Below, one piece after another: positions 36,482 through 49,000 of a stretch of DNA of 64,000 bases. Under the pieces are notes generated by a model. The model worked only from the letters and a program-made list of their open reading frames with translations, was not told the origin of the DNA and ran no database searches. Position numbers and translations under genes: made by a program. Position 1 is the first letter of the stretch. Each line of letters starts with the position of its first letter. Source of the DNA: Dreissena polymorpha (taxonomy: Eukaryota > Mollusca > Bivalvia > Myida > Dreissenidae); NCBI RefSeq assembly GCF_020536995.1, contig NC_068359.1, forward strand, positions 105,719,257 to 105,783,256, read 5' to 3'.

Positions 36482-38015
36482 GCTCAGCGACTGGCGCCTC
36501 TCTCGCATAGCACACGCCACACGACGACGAAAGTGTTGTTTACATTATAGTTATGATTCACCTTCCTATAAAGTGAGCGCATCCGTATTGGTAACTTCGT
36601 TATGGTTGTGTGTGTCGTTAAGTTTCTTTTGTTGATGTGTTAATTTTAATACATGAATTCAATGTTATGTTGTGTGCTAACATAAAAATGTATATGCAGT
36701 GGATACTTATTTCATTAAGGGATCTATTAGAAGTACCGCTAGCGTATCAAGGCGACCCAACCCATTAGTTAACTTCTCCGAAATGGATACATGTGAACAT
36801 TTGTGTTCGCATAATATCAATAGCATGTAGGTAAAAAAAACACCAAAACTAGATTGAAAAATATGCTTTTCCTACACTCGCTTCGTTCTCGAAGACACAA
36901 TACAAGTAATAGGTTAAATGATATAGGTATTAAAGTCACCTGACCTTATCTAGCAAAGTCTCACCCCTACTATGTACGGTTTTACGAATTTGTGCATTTA
37001 TAAAACCCGTCAGCAGGAATGCATACGCTTCTTATAAAAGCACATGTATTCAGTAAGACACATATATTTATTTTGTACTAACGGAGCAGACTCTTACGTA
37101 TAAAAGGAATTCGCTTCTTCAACACACATATCCCTTCATACACCAAACAGGATGTAGAGTACCCTAAAGAACTGCCGGATATAGCAAAAACCAGAGAAGC
37201 TAAACTAATTTCTGGTGTAATTCGCTTTGACTTTACGGATGGGAAACCCAACGGCAATGAGTTCCGACCACAGTGGTTCAAGCCCCGTGCTCGGTTCACC
37301 TTTGATGGAGCAGCGAAGATTGTGGGCTGTACGGCAGCCGTTCTTGCATCGACACTCGTGGCTCTACTGGTTTACTGGGGCAGAAGACAATGAGCTCAGC
37401 GACTGGCGCCTCTCTCGCATAGCACACGCCACACGACGACGAAAGTGTTGTTTACATTATAGTTATGATTCACCTTCCTATAAAGTGAGCGCATCCGTAT
37501 TGGTAACTTCGTTATGGTTGTGTGTGTCGTTAAGTTTCTTTTGTTGATGTGTTAATTTTAATACATGAATTCAATGTTATGTTGTGTGCTAACATAAAAA
37601 TGTATATGCAGTGGATACTTATTTCATTAAGGGATCTATTAGAAGTACCGCTAGCGTATCAAGGCGACCCAACCCATTAGTTAACTTCTCCGAAATGGAT
37701 ACATGTGAACATTTGTGTTCGCATAATATCAATAGCATGTAGGTAAAAAAAACACCAAAACTAGATTGAAAAATATGCTTTTCCTACACTCGCTTCGTTC
37801 TCGAAGACACAATACAAGTAATAGGTTAAATGATATAGGTATTAAAGTCACCTGACCTTATCTAGCAAAGTCTCACCCCTACTATGTACGGTTTTACGAA
37901 TTTGTGCATTTATAAAACTCGTCAGCAGGAATGCATACGCTTCTTATAAAAGCACATGTATTCAGTAAGACACATATATTTATTTTGTACTAACGGAGCA
38001 GACTCTTACGTATAA
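36192..38015. repeat. near-identical tandem duplication, 2 x 912 bases
   Basis: 36192-37103 and 37104-38015 agree with only about one difference seen (AAAACCCGTC against AAAACTCGTC). The breakpoints share AAGG: CCCAAGGAATTC at the left, TAAAAGGAATTC at the junction, TAAAAGGGTCT at the end. The unit carries the last 95 codons of the PhyH-like gene plus 3' flank. It is recent, or an assembly artefact of two haplotypes. Confidence 0.85.
37109..37393 (+). pseudogene. duplicated 3' fragment of the PhyH-like gene
   Basis: Repeats the final 95 codons (IRFFNTHIPSYTKQDVEYP through the anchor to the stop) without the dioxygenase core. It has no start of its own. Confidence 0.75.
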
Positions 38016-39891
38016 AAGGGTCTAAACTGGATGTACAGGTATATATACAGTTGTCCGCGCATTTGGGTATCACACATAAAGATAAATGTATCTTCAATCA
38101 CCCCATCGAGTCCGTCCCTTTCTATTTATTGCATTTCCCACAGCAGCAATATAGAAAATTTATCCTTGATACAGATCTGTCGGTCCATAACTGATCACTG
38201 AAGAAAGGGGTTGTGAGGGATTGTTCCTTATACTGCTCTTTGTCAAAGCACAGTTGGATTGTTTGAAACAACAAACACACAAAGAAATTAATGTTATTAC
38301 AAAATTGTATTCATGAGTAATAACATAAATCATTAAATTAAAAATACAAAACACTATAAGCAGTAAATAGAACGTTGCTTCTATTCAAATCTTTTTTGGT
38401 TATCATATATATTAAAACATTTGTAAGGCATAATGCTTTTGTTAAAATAAGCTGAGTGTACGGGTGTCATTGGTATGTATATTCACATCAATCTAGATAT
38501 GTGCTTAACAATTTTCAACATAAAAGCTTGACAAATGTGCACAGTTATTTGCTTTTTTGATCCTATTATCTGATACATTCCGTAGACATTAAGCATCTTG
38601 AACTGGTAAAATGCAGAGATATGTGGAACATCTCAAGGACTGAACTAAATGATTAAACTGCACTGGCCAAATAGTTTCAATATAGGAGCAACAAGGTGAC
38701 ATTGGTAGGCAAAAAGCATAAGGTTTCATGCAGAAACTGTCTGTACATACTGGCCGTGAAGTGGAAGCATATATTCCCATTTAAACCACTGACATTGAAA
38801 CACATCCAGTTTAAAACAGATGTATAAAATACTAATTAATTGATCATTTAAGTTTGATTAACTTATCTACCTCCATAACACAAGTAATGTTGAAAATATC
38901 TATCCGTAAAACAAACAGCATTGTTGGTTCTGTGTCGTTTCTTTTTAATTAACTTTCATATAATTCAATAATTCTTTGATTAGTTTTTGGCAAATACACA
39001 AAATGTAAGTAGGATTTCAATGTAGGATTGACACAACTAACAAAACATACATAATTATCATGACAGTCAGTTTGACAGTATAGTAAGCGATACACATTGG
39101 TATAGAAAGTATACATAGATAGCAAACATTAACACACACACTTCAATCTCAGAATAACTACCGGTACATTACATTTCATTGTTAATGGGTGTTCTTTGTT
39201 AGGACTGTACACATGAATAAATCACTTGCAACCTGTTTAACATTTTGTTAGTTTGTGCGTTGGGATTACTGTAAAAATGTATTGAATTTATTCAAAAGTG
39301 TACTATGATCTTAAATACATTAGTGAATGCTTAACATAACATAATATGACAATATTTATATAGAATAATTTGTACTTGCACACCTTGTTTCTTACATTAA
39401 ATGATCTTCAGATCCAATACAGACACAATACAATCTAATATTTATAACATGTTAAGTTTTTACAGATTTAAAAAGACTATGTAAATAAGCAATACATCAG
39501 ACTTCCACACCCACTGTCACGCAAGCTATGACAACATTGCTAGCTGTCTACCGAAGCACACCACCCACCCATGGTTACCACAGCAACATGCAGCACTGGT
39601 GCTGACAGCAAACATCTCTGAATACAATCTCAAATGGCCATATTAAAAGTTCAACAGTTTTACAATTTTCCAATTAAAACAAAAGCCAGACTTCTAACTA
39701 TGTTTACGTTTTCTGCATGATATTTACTTCACTGTAGCTTTGTGACGACCCATTTCAGGTGGTCTTCACCGTCTTGAAGAGCAACCTAATTATGCATTAA
39801 CAATCTTATTGAGTTCACTATTTCTATTTGCGCAAATGTACACAATGTAACTGTAAATTGTTGTACACTATGAACCTATGACTTGCATGTC
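38016..39891 (-). other. 3' UTR and downstream region of the perlecan gene
   Basis: AT-rich with no supported frame. The likely 3' UTR of the minus-strand gene begins at 39891 and runs leftwards. A minus-strand AATAAA lies at about 39292-39287. A second candidate lies near 38125. Confidence 0.4.
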
Positions 39892-40040
39892 CTACGGTGA
39901 ACATGCCTCCAAATTATATGCTCCTACTGCGTCCTCTTTCAAGAGGATTCTCCTCCCAGTGATACTTATGTTCCCTATACAGCCCTCAAAGTTCTTACTG
40001 TGAGCATTGTCTGTCATAAAGGCCAGGTTTGAAAGTCCTC
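39892..40040 (-). CDS. HSPG2: perlecan exon: LG3 end and stop
   Basis: GLSNLAFMTDNAHSKNFEGC closes with IGNISITGRRI and YNLEACSP before TAG at 39894-39892. A Cys two residues from the end is typical of perlecan C-termini. Acceptor CTTTTTCAG. Confidence 0.9.
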
Positions 40041-43000
40041 CTGAAAAAGTAAATTTGCGATGGAAAGTTTGTTTCGATGATCTAGGGTTTGTAAAAGTCA
40101 AATGAGTAAGCAGTTATTATATATATGTACTGATAAATAACACAAAAACCAACAAATAATTCATTTACAAAAGAAAAATATTTTCTTCACTAAAATACCA
40201 CTGCTTTTTTTGTGGACTTTATAAGCACCTACCAAAGTAGATGTCTCCATTAACGTTGAGCATCTGCAAGGGTCCCTGTGATGTGCCATGCACAGTCTCG
40301 TCCCTATCCACGCTTATGGAGCCAGCCCGTCCCAGTCTGTCCACCACCACCCGGTGCTGAGAGCCATCATTGACCCGAGAACGGGACTTCAGTACAGCCG
40401 GACCGGTACCCATGTCAAACCTGAACCATACAAAACACAGCCATGTCAAACCTGAACCATACATAACACATCCATGTCCAACCTGAACCATACAAAACAC
40501 ACCCGTGTCAAACCTGAACCATACATAACACATCCTTGTCAAACCTGAACCATACATAACACATCCGTGTCAAGCCTGAACCATAAATAACACACCTATG
40601 TCAAACCTGAACCATACATTACACACCTGTGTCAAACCTGAAACATACATAACACACCAATGTCAAACCTGAACCATACATAATACATCCATGTCAAACC
40701 TGAACCATACATAACACATCACATTGTAGACTGGTAACCCTGTCCAACCTGAACCATACATAATGCAACACATTGTAGAGTACACTTAGCCAGTACAAAT
40801 TTCAAACCTGAACCATAAATAACACACCACATTGTAGACTGGTACCCAGGTCAAACCTCAACTATACATAACACATGACATTGTAGACTGGTACCCATGT
40901 CAAACCTGAACGCACCACATTGTAGAGTCCACTTACTGACCAGTACAAATGTCAAATCTAAACCATACATAACGCACCACATTGTAGAGTACAGACCAGT
41001 ACCAATGTCTAGCTAAACTATTAATTTCACACCATCTTGTAGAGGAAAGGCCTATTCTAATAGAATTTTGGTGCCAATTGTAACCAATTAGGCCAGGAGT
41101 TTGCATCCACAATGGATGTTAAGTCCATAATAGGAAGCACTCTAGACAGCATTCCTTTCAAATAATACACTGGCACATGGGTACTGATTATGCACTGATA
41201 ACCATTCTTAAAACAGTTTGCTAATGAATTCAAAAGCTACCTAAATAACTGTTCTGTCAATTTAATCATGTTTCAAGACCAGAAAAAAATAATAACAAGA
41301 GGGCCAAGATGGCCCTAGTTCACTCACCTGTGAGGAGTCGGTTCATTCAATCTTAACCAAACGTCAAACTTGACCTAGATATTGTCCAGACAAACATACA
41401 GGTCAAGTTTCATCATTATTGAACCAAAACTTTGGCGTATGGAGTGTTTTTGTTTTTGTTAGATTTGACCTGGTGACCTATATTTTGAGTTGACCCCCTT
41501 ACCAAACATCAAACTTTGCTTACAAAAATAAATATTATGACCAAGATTCATAAAATCTGAAACAAAATTGTGACCTTTAGAGTGTTTACAAGGATTTTGT
41601 ATAATATAATGAAAATTTGGACAATCTAAGGCCAATAATTATGGCATTAATTATGTGATTTTGCTCATTATCAAACTTGACTGAGATCTTTCAGCAACTT
41701 TGATAAAGAATGCTTGAGAAATGTGAATGCTAGAGTGTTTACAAACCAAATGTGGACGGGCAGACGAGGGACAAAGACCAATCCTAAAACCTCACCTGAG
41801 CAAACAGGTGAGCTAACAAGTGTGTTTCACCGATCTGAGTCATTTTCCAACTTGTCCAAGAAATCAATAAAACCAATGTATTGACTATGTTTCACGATGA
41901 TTAGGCAAAAAATGTGACTTCTATAGTGTTCGATCACAAGGTTTCTCTCTAGTCACATAAGGAAAACTGCCCCACCCCCCCTGGCAGCCATGTTTTTTGA
42001 CTGATCTGACCAAATTTCATGTAAAAATTGGACCAAAAATGTGACTTCTAGAGTTCACATGTTTTCACTATATACATATAGAGAAAAATGCCCCGCCCAC
42101 TGGCGGCCATGTTTTTTCACCGATCTGGACCATTTTCGAACTCGTCCGAGATATCAATAAAACCAATGTTTTAACCAACTTTCATGATGATTGGGCAAAA
42201 ATTGTGACTTATAGAGTGTTTACAAGGTTTCTCTATAGCCAAATAAGGAAAACTGCCCCGCCCACTGGCGGCCATGTTTTTCAACGGACCGGAACCACTC
42301 TTGAACTCAACCAACATATCATTCAGACAAACATTTCGACAAAGTTACATGAAGATTGGGCATGAAATGTGACTTCTACAGTGTTTACAAGTTTCTTCTT
42401 TTTTATGACCTAGTGACCTAGTTTTTGACCCGGCACGACCCAGTTTCGAACTCGACCGAGATTTCATTGGGACAAAGTTTCTGACCAAGTTTCATGAAGA
42501 TCGGACAATAAATGTGGCCTCTATAGTGTTTACGAACAAATGTGAACGGACGGACGGACGATGGACAAAGACCGGTCACAAAAGCTCATCTGAGCAATCA
42601 GGTGAGCTAAAAAGACAAGAGGGCCTAAAGGCCCAATGTTTCTTGCAATATGATAGTATTGTTGGACATACTAAACATTAAGTACTAACAAGAAGGCCCT
42701 GAAGCGCTGGTGTAGGTTCAAGGTCAACAGATTAAAGCTGTTAACCTAGTGTTAGACCCAACTTGACCAAGATTTAAACATGGGTTGATATTGTCAAGAT
42801 ATACATTCTGACCATTTTTATCAAGTTAATGTGGCTTATGGAGTGGAAATATTGTTTTTCTAAGATTTGAATTGGTAACCAAATATTTTGACACATGTGA
42901 CCAAGATTCTGACCAAGTTCCATGAATGTGTGGCTTTTACAGTGGCAACAATCTAAAGTTGACAATGCATGTCATGCTCAAGTGAGCTCAACAGGAACAT

Positions 43001-46000
43001 TTTAAATGAATTAAAAGTCATAACCTTGTAGTTTCTAGCCTTATGTCTACAAAAAATGCAAATGAGTGCCCATTTTTTGGTGACAATCCAATAAAAACTG
43101 TTGGGACATGGAGAGAGAAAAACAGCTGAAACAGCTAATGTTATATAATTTAAAGGTCGCAACTGAATTATGCCTCATGTGATAAGTCATATTTGGCTTA
43201 TATTGCGTCCACAAACACCTTCATAAATTTTCAGTAAAAACTGTCGGATTAAGAAATGGAAATCTACTAAAAAGACCTATGTTAGATAATCAATTACCAA
43301 ATCCAGATATGAAAGTGTATCTCTACTTTATTTACCTGTACTCAAGGTATATATCCTGAAGAGCTATGGACATGTGGTCTATCTACCTGTACTCAAGGTA
43401 TCTGTCCTGAAGGGCTATGGACATGTAGTCTATCTACCTTTACTCAAGGTATCAGTCCTGAAGGGCTATGGACATTTAGGCTATCTACCTGTACTCAAGG
43501 TATCAGTCCTGAAGGGCTATGGACATGTAGTCTATCTACCTGTACTCCAGGTATCCTTCCAGGAAGGCTATGAACATGTAGTCTATCTACCTGTACTCAA
43601 GGTATCCATCCTGAAGGGCTATGGACATGTAGTCTATCTACCTGTACTCAAGGTATCAGTCCTGAAGAGCTATGGACATGTGGTCTATCTACCTGTACTC
43701 AAGGTATCTGTCCTGAAGGGCTATGGACATGTAGTCTATCTACCTGTATTCAAGGTATCAGTCCTGAAGAGCTATGGACATGTTGTCTATCTACCTGTAC
43801 TCAAGGTATCTGTCCTGAAGGGCTATGGACATGTAGTCTATCTACCTGTACTCAAGGTATCAGTCCTGAATGGCTATGGACATGTGGTCTATCTACCTGT
43901 ACTCAAGGTATCAGTCATGAATGGCTATGGACATGTAGTCTATCTACTTGTACTCAAGGTATCCATCCTGAAAGGCTATGGATATGTAGTCTATCTATAG
44001 TGGAACCCCTCTAAATTGGACACCCCCGGGACCGAGAGGAAATTCCGGTTTAGAGAGGATTCCGGTTTAGAGGGGACATTGACTTTTTTACTTTCAGAAG
44101 GTCAATTACATAGCCTAATGTGGAAAAAAACACTTTCAGCATATTTTCATAGTTTATTTATATCCAACATTCATTCATATTGTATCACATAAGAAAAAGA
44201 TGTCGCTTAATCTGTTGATTCGAAAGCAATATCAGTCACAAAATAGATCAAACAGTGCACCCTGGAAAACCAAAAATTTTTATACATGCATGCATGTGTT
44301 AGGTGAATTTAGTTCCTTTTCACACTGAAAAACATGTACGCTGACTGTTTTTGCAAGATATCCCCGATCGTCGACTTTCCTACCCGATATTTCGCTGAAA
44401 GCATCTCGAGTGTAGGTTTTGGCAATATCTCTGACTCTTTAGTCAGTTTGATTTTGTATTATAGAGAAAATTCCATGCGCCATCGCTTAGAAGGATTTTT
44501 GGACATTTTTAGTCTTAGTTATCTGAATTACCAATTTGAAAGTCTAAATGAATATATAAATGCAACTGCTTAAAGAACTCTGCAAATCACCATTTTATAT
44601 GACACTCAATTAGAAATTGTAATAAACAACACAAAATAAAATAGCATTAAGATTATTAAAATTTTGCACGGCGTCCTTTATCAAAAACAAAACACACTAA
44701 AGAACTCTATGTTTGTTATCAGTTATTATAATCAGTATTATCACATCTATTTAGCAATATGTACATCACAGGACAAGTATCTTTTATTGTTTTGCGATGT
44801 TTACAGTTTGCAAATTTTTCGACCACCTCTATTAATTTCACGCATCTTTAATCCGCTATTCACAACTTTTTGACACTAGGTCTGAGGTGCAATAAACAGG
44901 CCCTAAGCGGTTTAGAGAGGTACAATTACGTATGGAATTACCCAATTTTGATTCAAAGAATGACCGGTATTCGGAATTGAGGGGATTCTGGTCTTGAGGA
45001 GATATTTTACGGATGGTTTTATAGGGGAAAAAATGGGACCGGACAATTTGTCCGGTTTAGAGAGGATTCCGGTATAGAGAGGATCCGGTTTAGAGGGTTT
45101 CCACTGTACTTGTAGTCAAGGTATCTGTCCTGAATGGCTATGGACATGTAGTCTATCTACCTGTACTCAAGGTATCTGTCCTTAAGGGCTATGGACATGT
45201 AGTCTATCTACCTGTACTCAAGGTATCTGTCCTGAAGAGCTATGGACATGTAGTCTATCTACCCGTACTCAAGGTATCTATCCTGAAGAGCTATGGACAT
45301 GTGGTCTATCTACCTGTACTCAAGGTATCAGTCCTGAAGGGCTATGGACATTTAGTCTATCTACCTGTACTCAAGGTATCAGTCCTGAAGGGCTATGGAC
45401 ATGTAGTCTATCTACCTGTACTCAAGGTATCCGTCCTGGAGGGCTACGGACATGTAGTCTTTTCCCATGAGCTTCTGGTCGAGTGCCCCGCCCTGCCAGA
45501 ACACCAGGCCATCCCTCTGTGTAGTTGTCATGGTGAAGGAGATGTTCTGGCGTTCCTGTGTGCGTGAGTGGGCCAACAGGGACTTGGAGAGACCCAGATA
45601 GGATCTGCCTCCAAACATGTAATTGTCTAGCAACTTTATCTCTGTAACAAACATCATTATACATTTCACCCATTTCACACATTTGGTACTTAGTAACTAT
45701 TTTTATATCAGTGTGAAGTCATAGTGAATCAGTCATCAGTGAAAAGTAGGAACAGCAATTAATATAAGAAGATATTTAAATACTTTTTATCTATTTCGAT
45801 ACCTGTTCGAAAATTTTATTTATTTAATATTAATAAGCATAATAATTAATACAGTTTGTGTCATTATTAACCCATAGATAACCACCATTCGCTGCCATAT
45901 ACAGTCGCAAATACACAGGCTAGGTGACTAATTCAACATCATATTATTGTGTTGACAGTTTGCTATTTTGTTTATTCCACATTGTAAACCACGGTCTATT

Positions 46001-49000
46001 ATCAAGGGTATAATTCATTCTAGACTTGGGGTGAACTACACAACAGTATTTCATATGAAATGGTTGACAAAATTATATTCATGATTAACAATCCATTCTT
46101 GGGTCATGTGATAACAGTGATTTTAGTTCTATTAGTGTTGCACAATGGGTCTGTATGTATGTTAATTTTAGAACAAAAAATATGTCCATATATTTTATGT
46201 TTATTAACAAAATAAATGGTTTATACCTGGCGCATGTTTTTATCATATTGAATATTTTTGTATCAGCTATGTTCCATACATAAGGTATAATTTTAAAATT
46301 GATGTTTTGATCTTGTTTACATTTATTTCCCTCCCCACAATGGAATAAGCTAAAACTTTGATAACCAAATACTTGAATACCAGTTTTACCATACATGGTC
46401 ATTTTAAGTGAAAAGTGGCACTTCTACAAGTAGCAATTGCCTACCAAACTGACAGTCCTTGCCAGAGTATCCCTGGGGGCAGTCACACTGGTAGGTGTCG
46501 TCACGGTAACTGCAGGGGGCACCATTCTGGCATGGAGAGTTGGTAAGGCACATGTTCAACTCAAATTCACAGTTTCTGCCAGTGTGGGTAGCAGGGCATA
46601 AGCACCTGAAAATGCATTATTAATTCATATCATTTGTTTATTTTGGGCCATGTATAACATAGATCAATTTGCCCAGATTTTGGTGAAGAAAAAATATGTT
46701 GTAATTTAACCTGATTGAATTATAATAACGACTGATTTATTTGTACTGCAGATAATAAAATTCCATATTGATTTATTTCTGCAGTTTAGGATCTTGATTT
46801 GTATTGCACACAAATTGCGTTGTATTGCAAACTTATTAATTGATTTGTTTGATGAAGTTGATTGATTTGTATTGGAGCCTGATTGATCTGTATTGGAGTC
46901 TGATTGATATGTATTCAAGACTGATCCGTTTATAAATCAAAACCAATTGCTGTGTATGTAGACTGATGGATGTGTATTGTAGACTCATTGTTGTGTATTG
47001 TAGACTGATTTGTATGTATTGCAAACTGACTGACATGTATTGTAGACTGATTTGTGTGTATGGCAGACTTACTCCTGTGTATTGTAGACTGACTTATGTG
47101 TATTGTTGACCGGCAACTGTGAATTGTAGTTTGATTGATATCTTCTGTTGACTTATTTCGGTGTAGTGTAAACTAATTGCTGTGTATTTGAGACTGACTG
47201 CTGCATATTGCAGACATACAGCTGTGTATTGTAGACTGACTGCTGAGTATTGTAGACTGACTTATGTGTATTGTAGACTGGCAACTGTGAATTGTAGTTT
47301 GATTGATATGTTCTGTTGACTTATTTCGGTGTAGTGTATACTAATTGCTTTGTATTTTAGACTGACTGCTGCATATTGCAGACTTACAGCTGTATATTGT
47401 AGACTGACAGCTGAGTATTGCAGACTTACAGCTGTGTATTGTAGACTGACTGCTGAGTATTGCAGACTTACAGCTGTGTATTGTAGACTGACTGCTGAGT
47501 ATTGCAGACTTACAGCGGTGTATTGTAGACTGACTGCTGAGTATTGCAGACTTACAGCTGTGTATTGTATGCTGACTGCTAAGTATTGTAGACTGACAGC
47601 TGTGTATAATATGCTGACTGCTGAGTATTGTAGACTGACAGCTGAGTATTGTATGCTGACTGCTGAGTATTGTAGACTGACAGCTGAGTATTGTTTGCTG
47701 ACTGCTGTGTATTGTACACTGGTGATGTGTATTGTGGCTAGCTGCTGTGTAATGCAGACTTACAGCTGTGTATAGTAGACTGACTGCTGTGTATTGTAGA
47801 CTGCATACTGTGTTTTGCAATCTGACTGCTGTGCATTGCACACTGACAATGAATATTGTAAACTGACTTCTGTGTATTTTAAAATAACTGATGTGTAATT
47901 TACACTGACTGCTGTGTATTGTACACTGACTGCTGTGTATTGTTGACTGACTGCTGTTTATTGTAGACTAGCTGCTGTGTATTTAAGACTGCCTGCTGTG
48001 TATTGCGGACCGCCAGATGTGTATTGCAGACTGACTGTTGTGTTTTGCAGACTGAAAGATGTGTATTGCAAAGTGACTGCTGTGTATTGTTGACTGGTGC
48101 TGTTTATTGTAGACAAACTGCTCTTTATATTGTAGAATGATTGCTGTGTATTGTAGACTGATGTATGTGTATTGCAAACCAACTGTCATGTTTTACAGAC
48201 TGCTGTGTATTGCAGACTGACTGCTGTGTATTGCAGCCTGACTATTGTGTATTGTAGACTGACGGCTGTATATTGTAGACTTATATTGTGTATTGAAGAC
48301 TGACTGCTGTGTTTTGTAGAATGACTGTTGTTTATTGCAGACTGACTGCTGTGTATTGTAAATGGATTGCTCTTTATGTGGATTGACTACTGTGTATTGC
48401 ATACTGATTGTTGTGTATTGCAGACTGACTGCTGTGTATTGAAATCTGATTGTTGTAAATTTTATACTGACTTGTGTGTATTGTAGACTGAGTGCTGTGC
48501 ATTGTAAACTGACTGCTGAGTATTGTAGGCTGTATGTTATGTATTGCAGACTGCCTGCTGAGTATTGTAAACGGTTTGCTCTGCAATGTAGACTGACTGC
48601 TGTGTACTGTAGGCTAACTGCTGTGTATTGCAGCTTGACTGCTGAGTATGCTTGCTGTGTATTGTAGACAGATTTTTGTATTGTAGAATGATTGCTGCGT
48701 ATTGTAGAATGCTGTGTATTGTACACTGACCACTGTGTATTGTAGCCTGAATTCTGTGTATTGGTATTGTAGACCGACTGCTGTGTATTGTAGAATGATT
48801 GCTGTGTATTGTATACTGACTGATGTGCATTGCAGACTTATAGCTGTGTATTGCAGACTGCTGGATGAGTATTTTAAACTTCCTGCTGTCTAATGCAGAA
48901 TAAGTGTTTCGTTTTGCAGACTGATTATTTTTTTATTGAAGATTGATTGCTGTTTAATGCAGATTTACTGTTGTGTATTGCAGATTGACTTCCATATATT

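Noticed and set aside
43374-44000. Plus-strand 208-codon frame of 17-residue repeats (VYLPVLKVSVLKGYGH)
   Set aside because: It is the antisense of the 51-base splice-donor minisatellite; it stays open only because 51 is a multiple of three.
47341-48830. Long open frames on both strands with YCRLTA/STIHS repeats
   Set aside because: By-product of the 21-base intronic minisatellite; no start context, domain or splice support.
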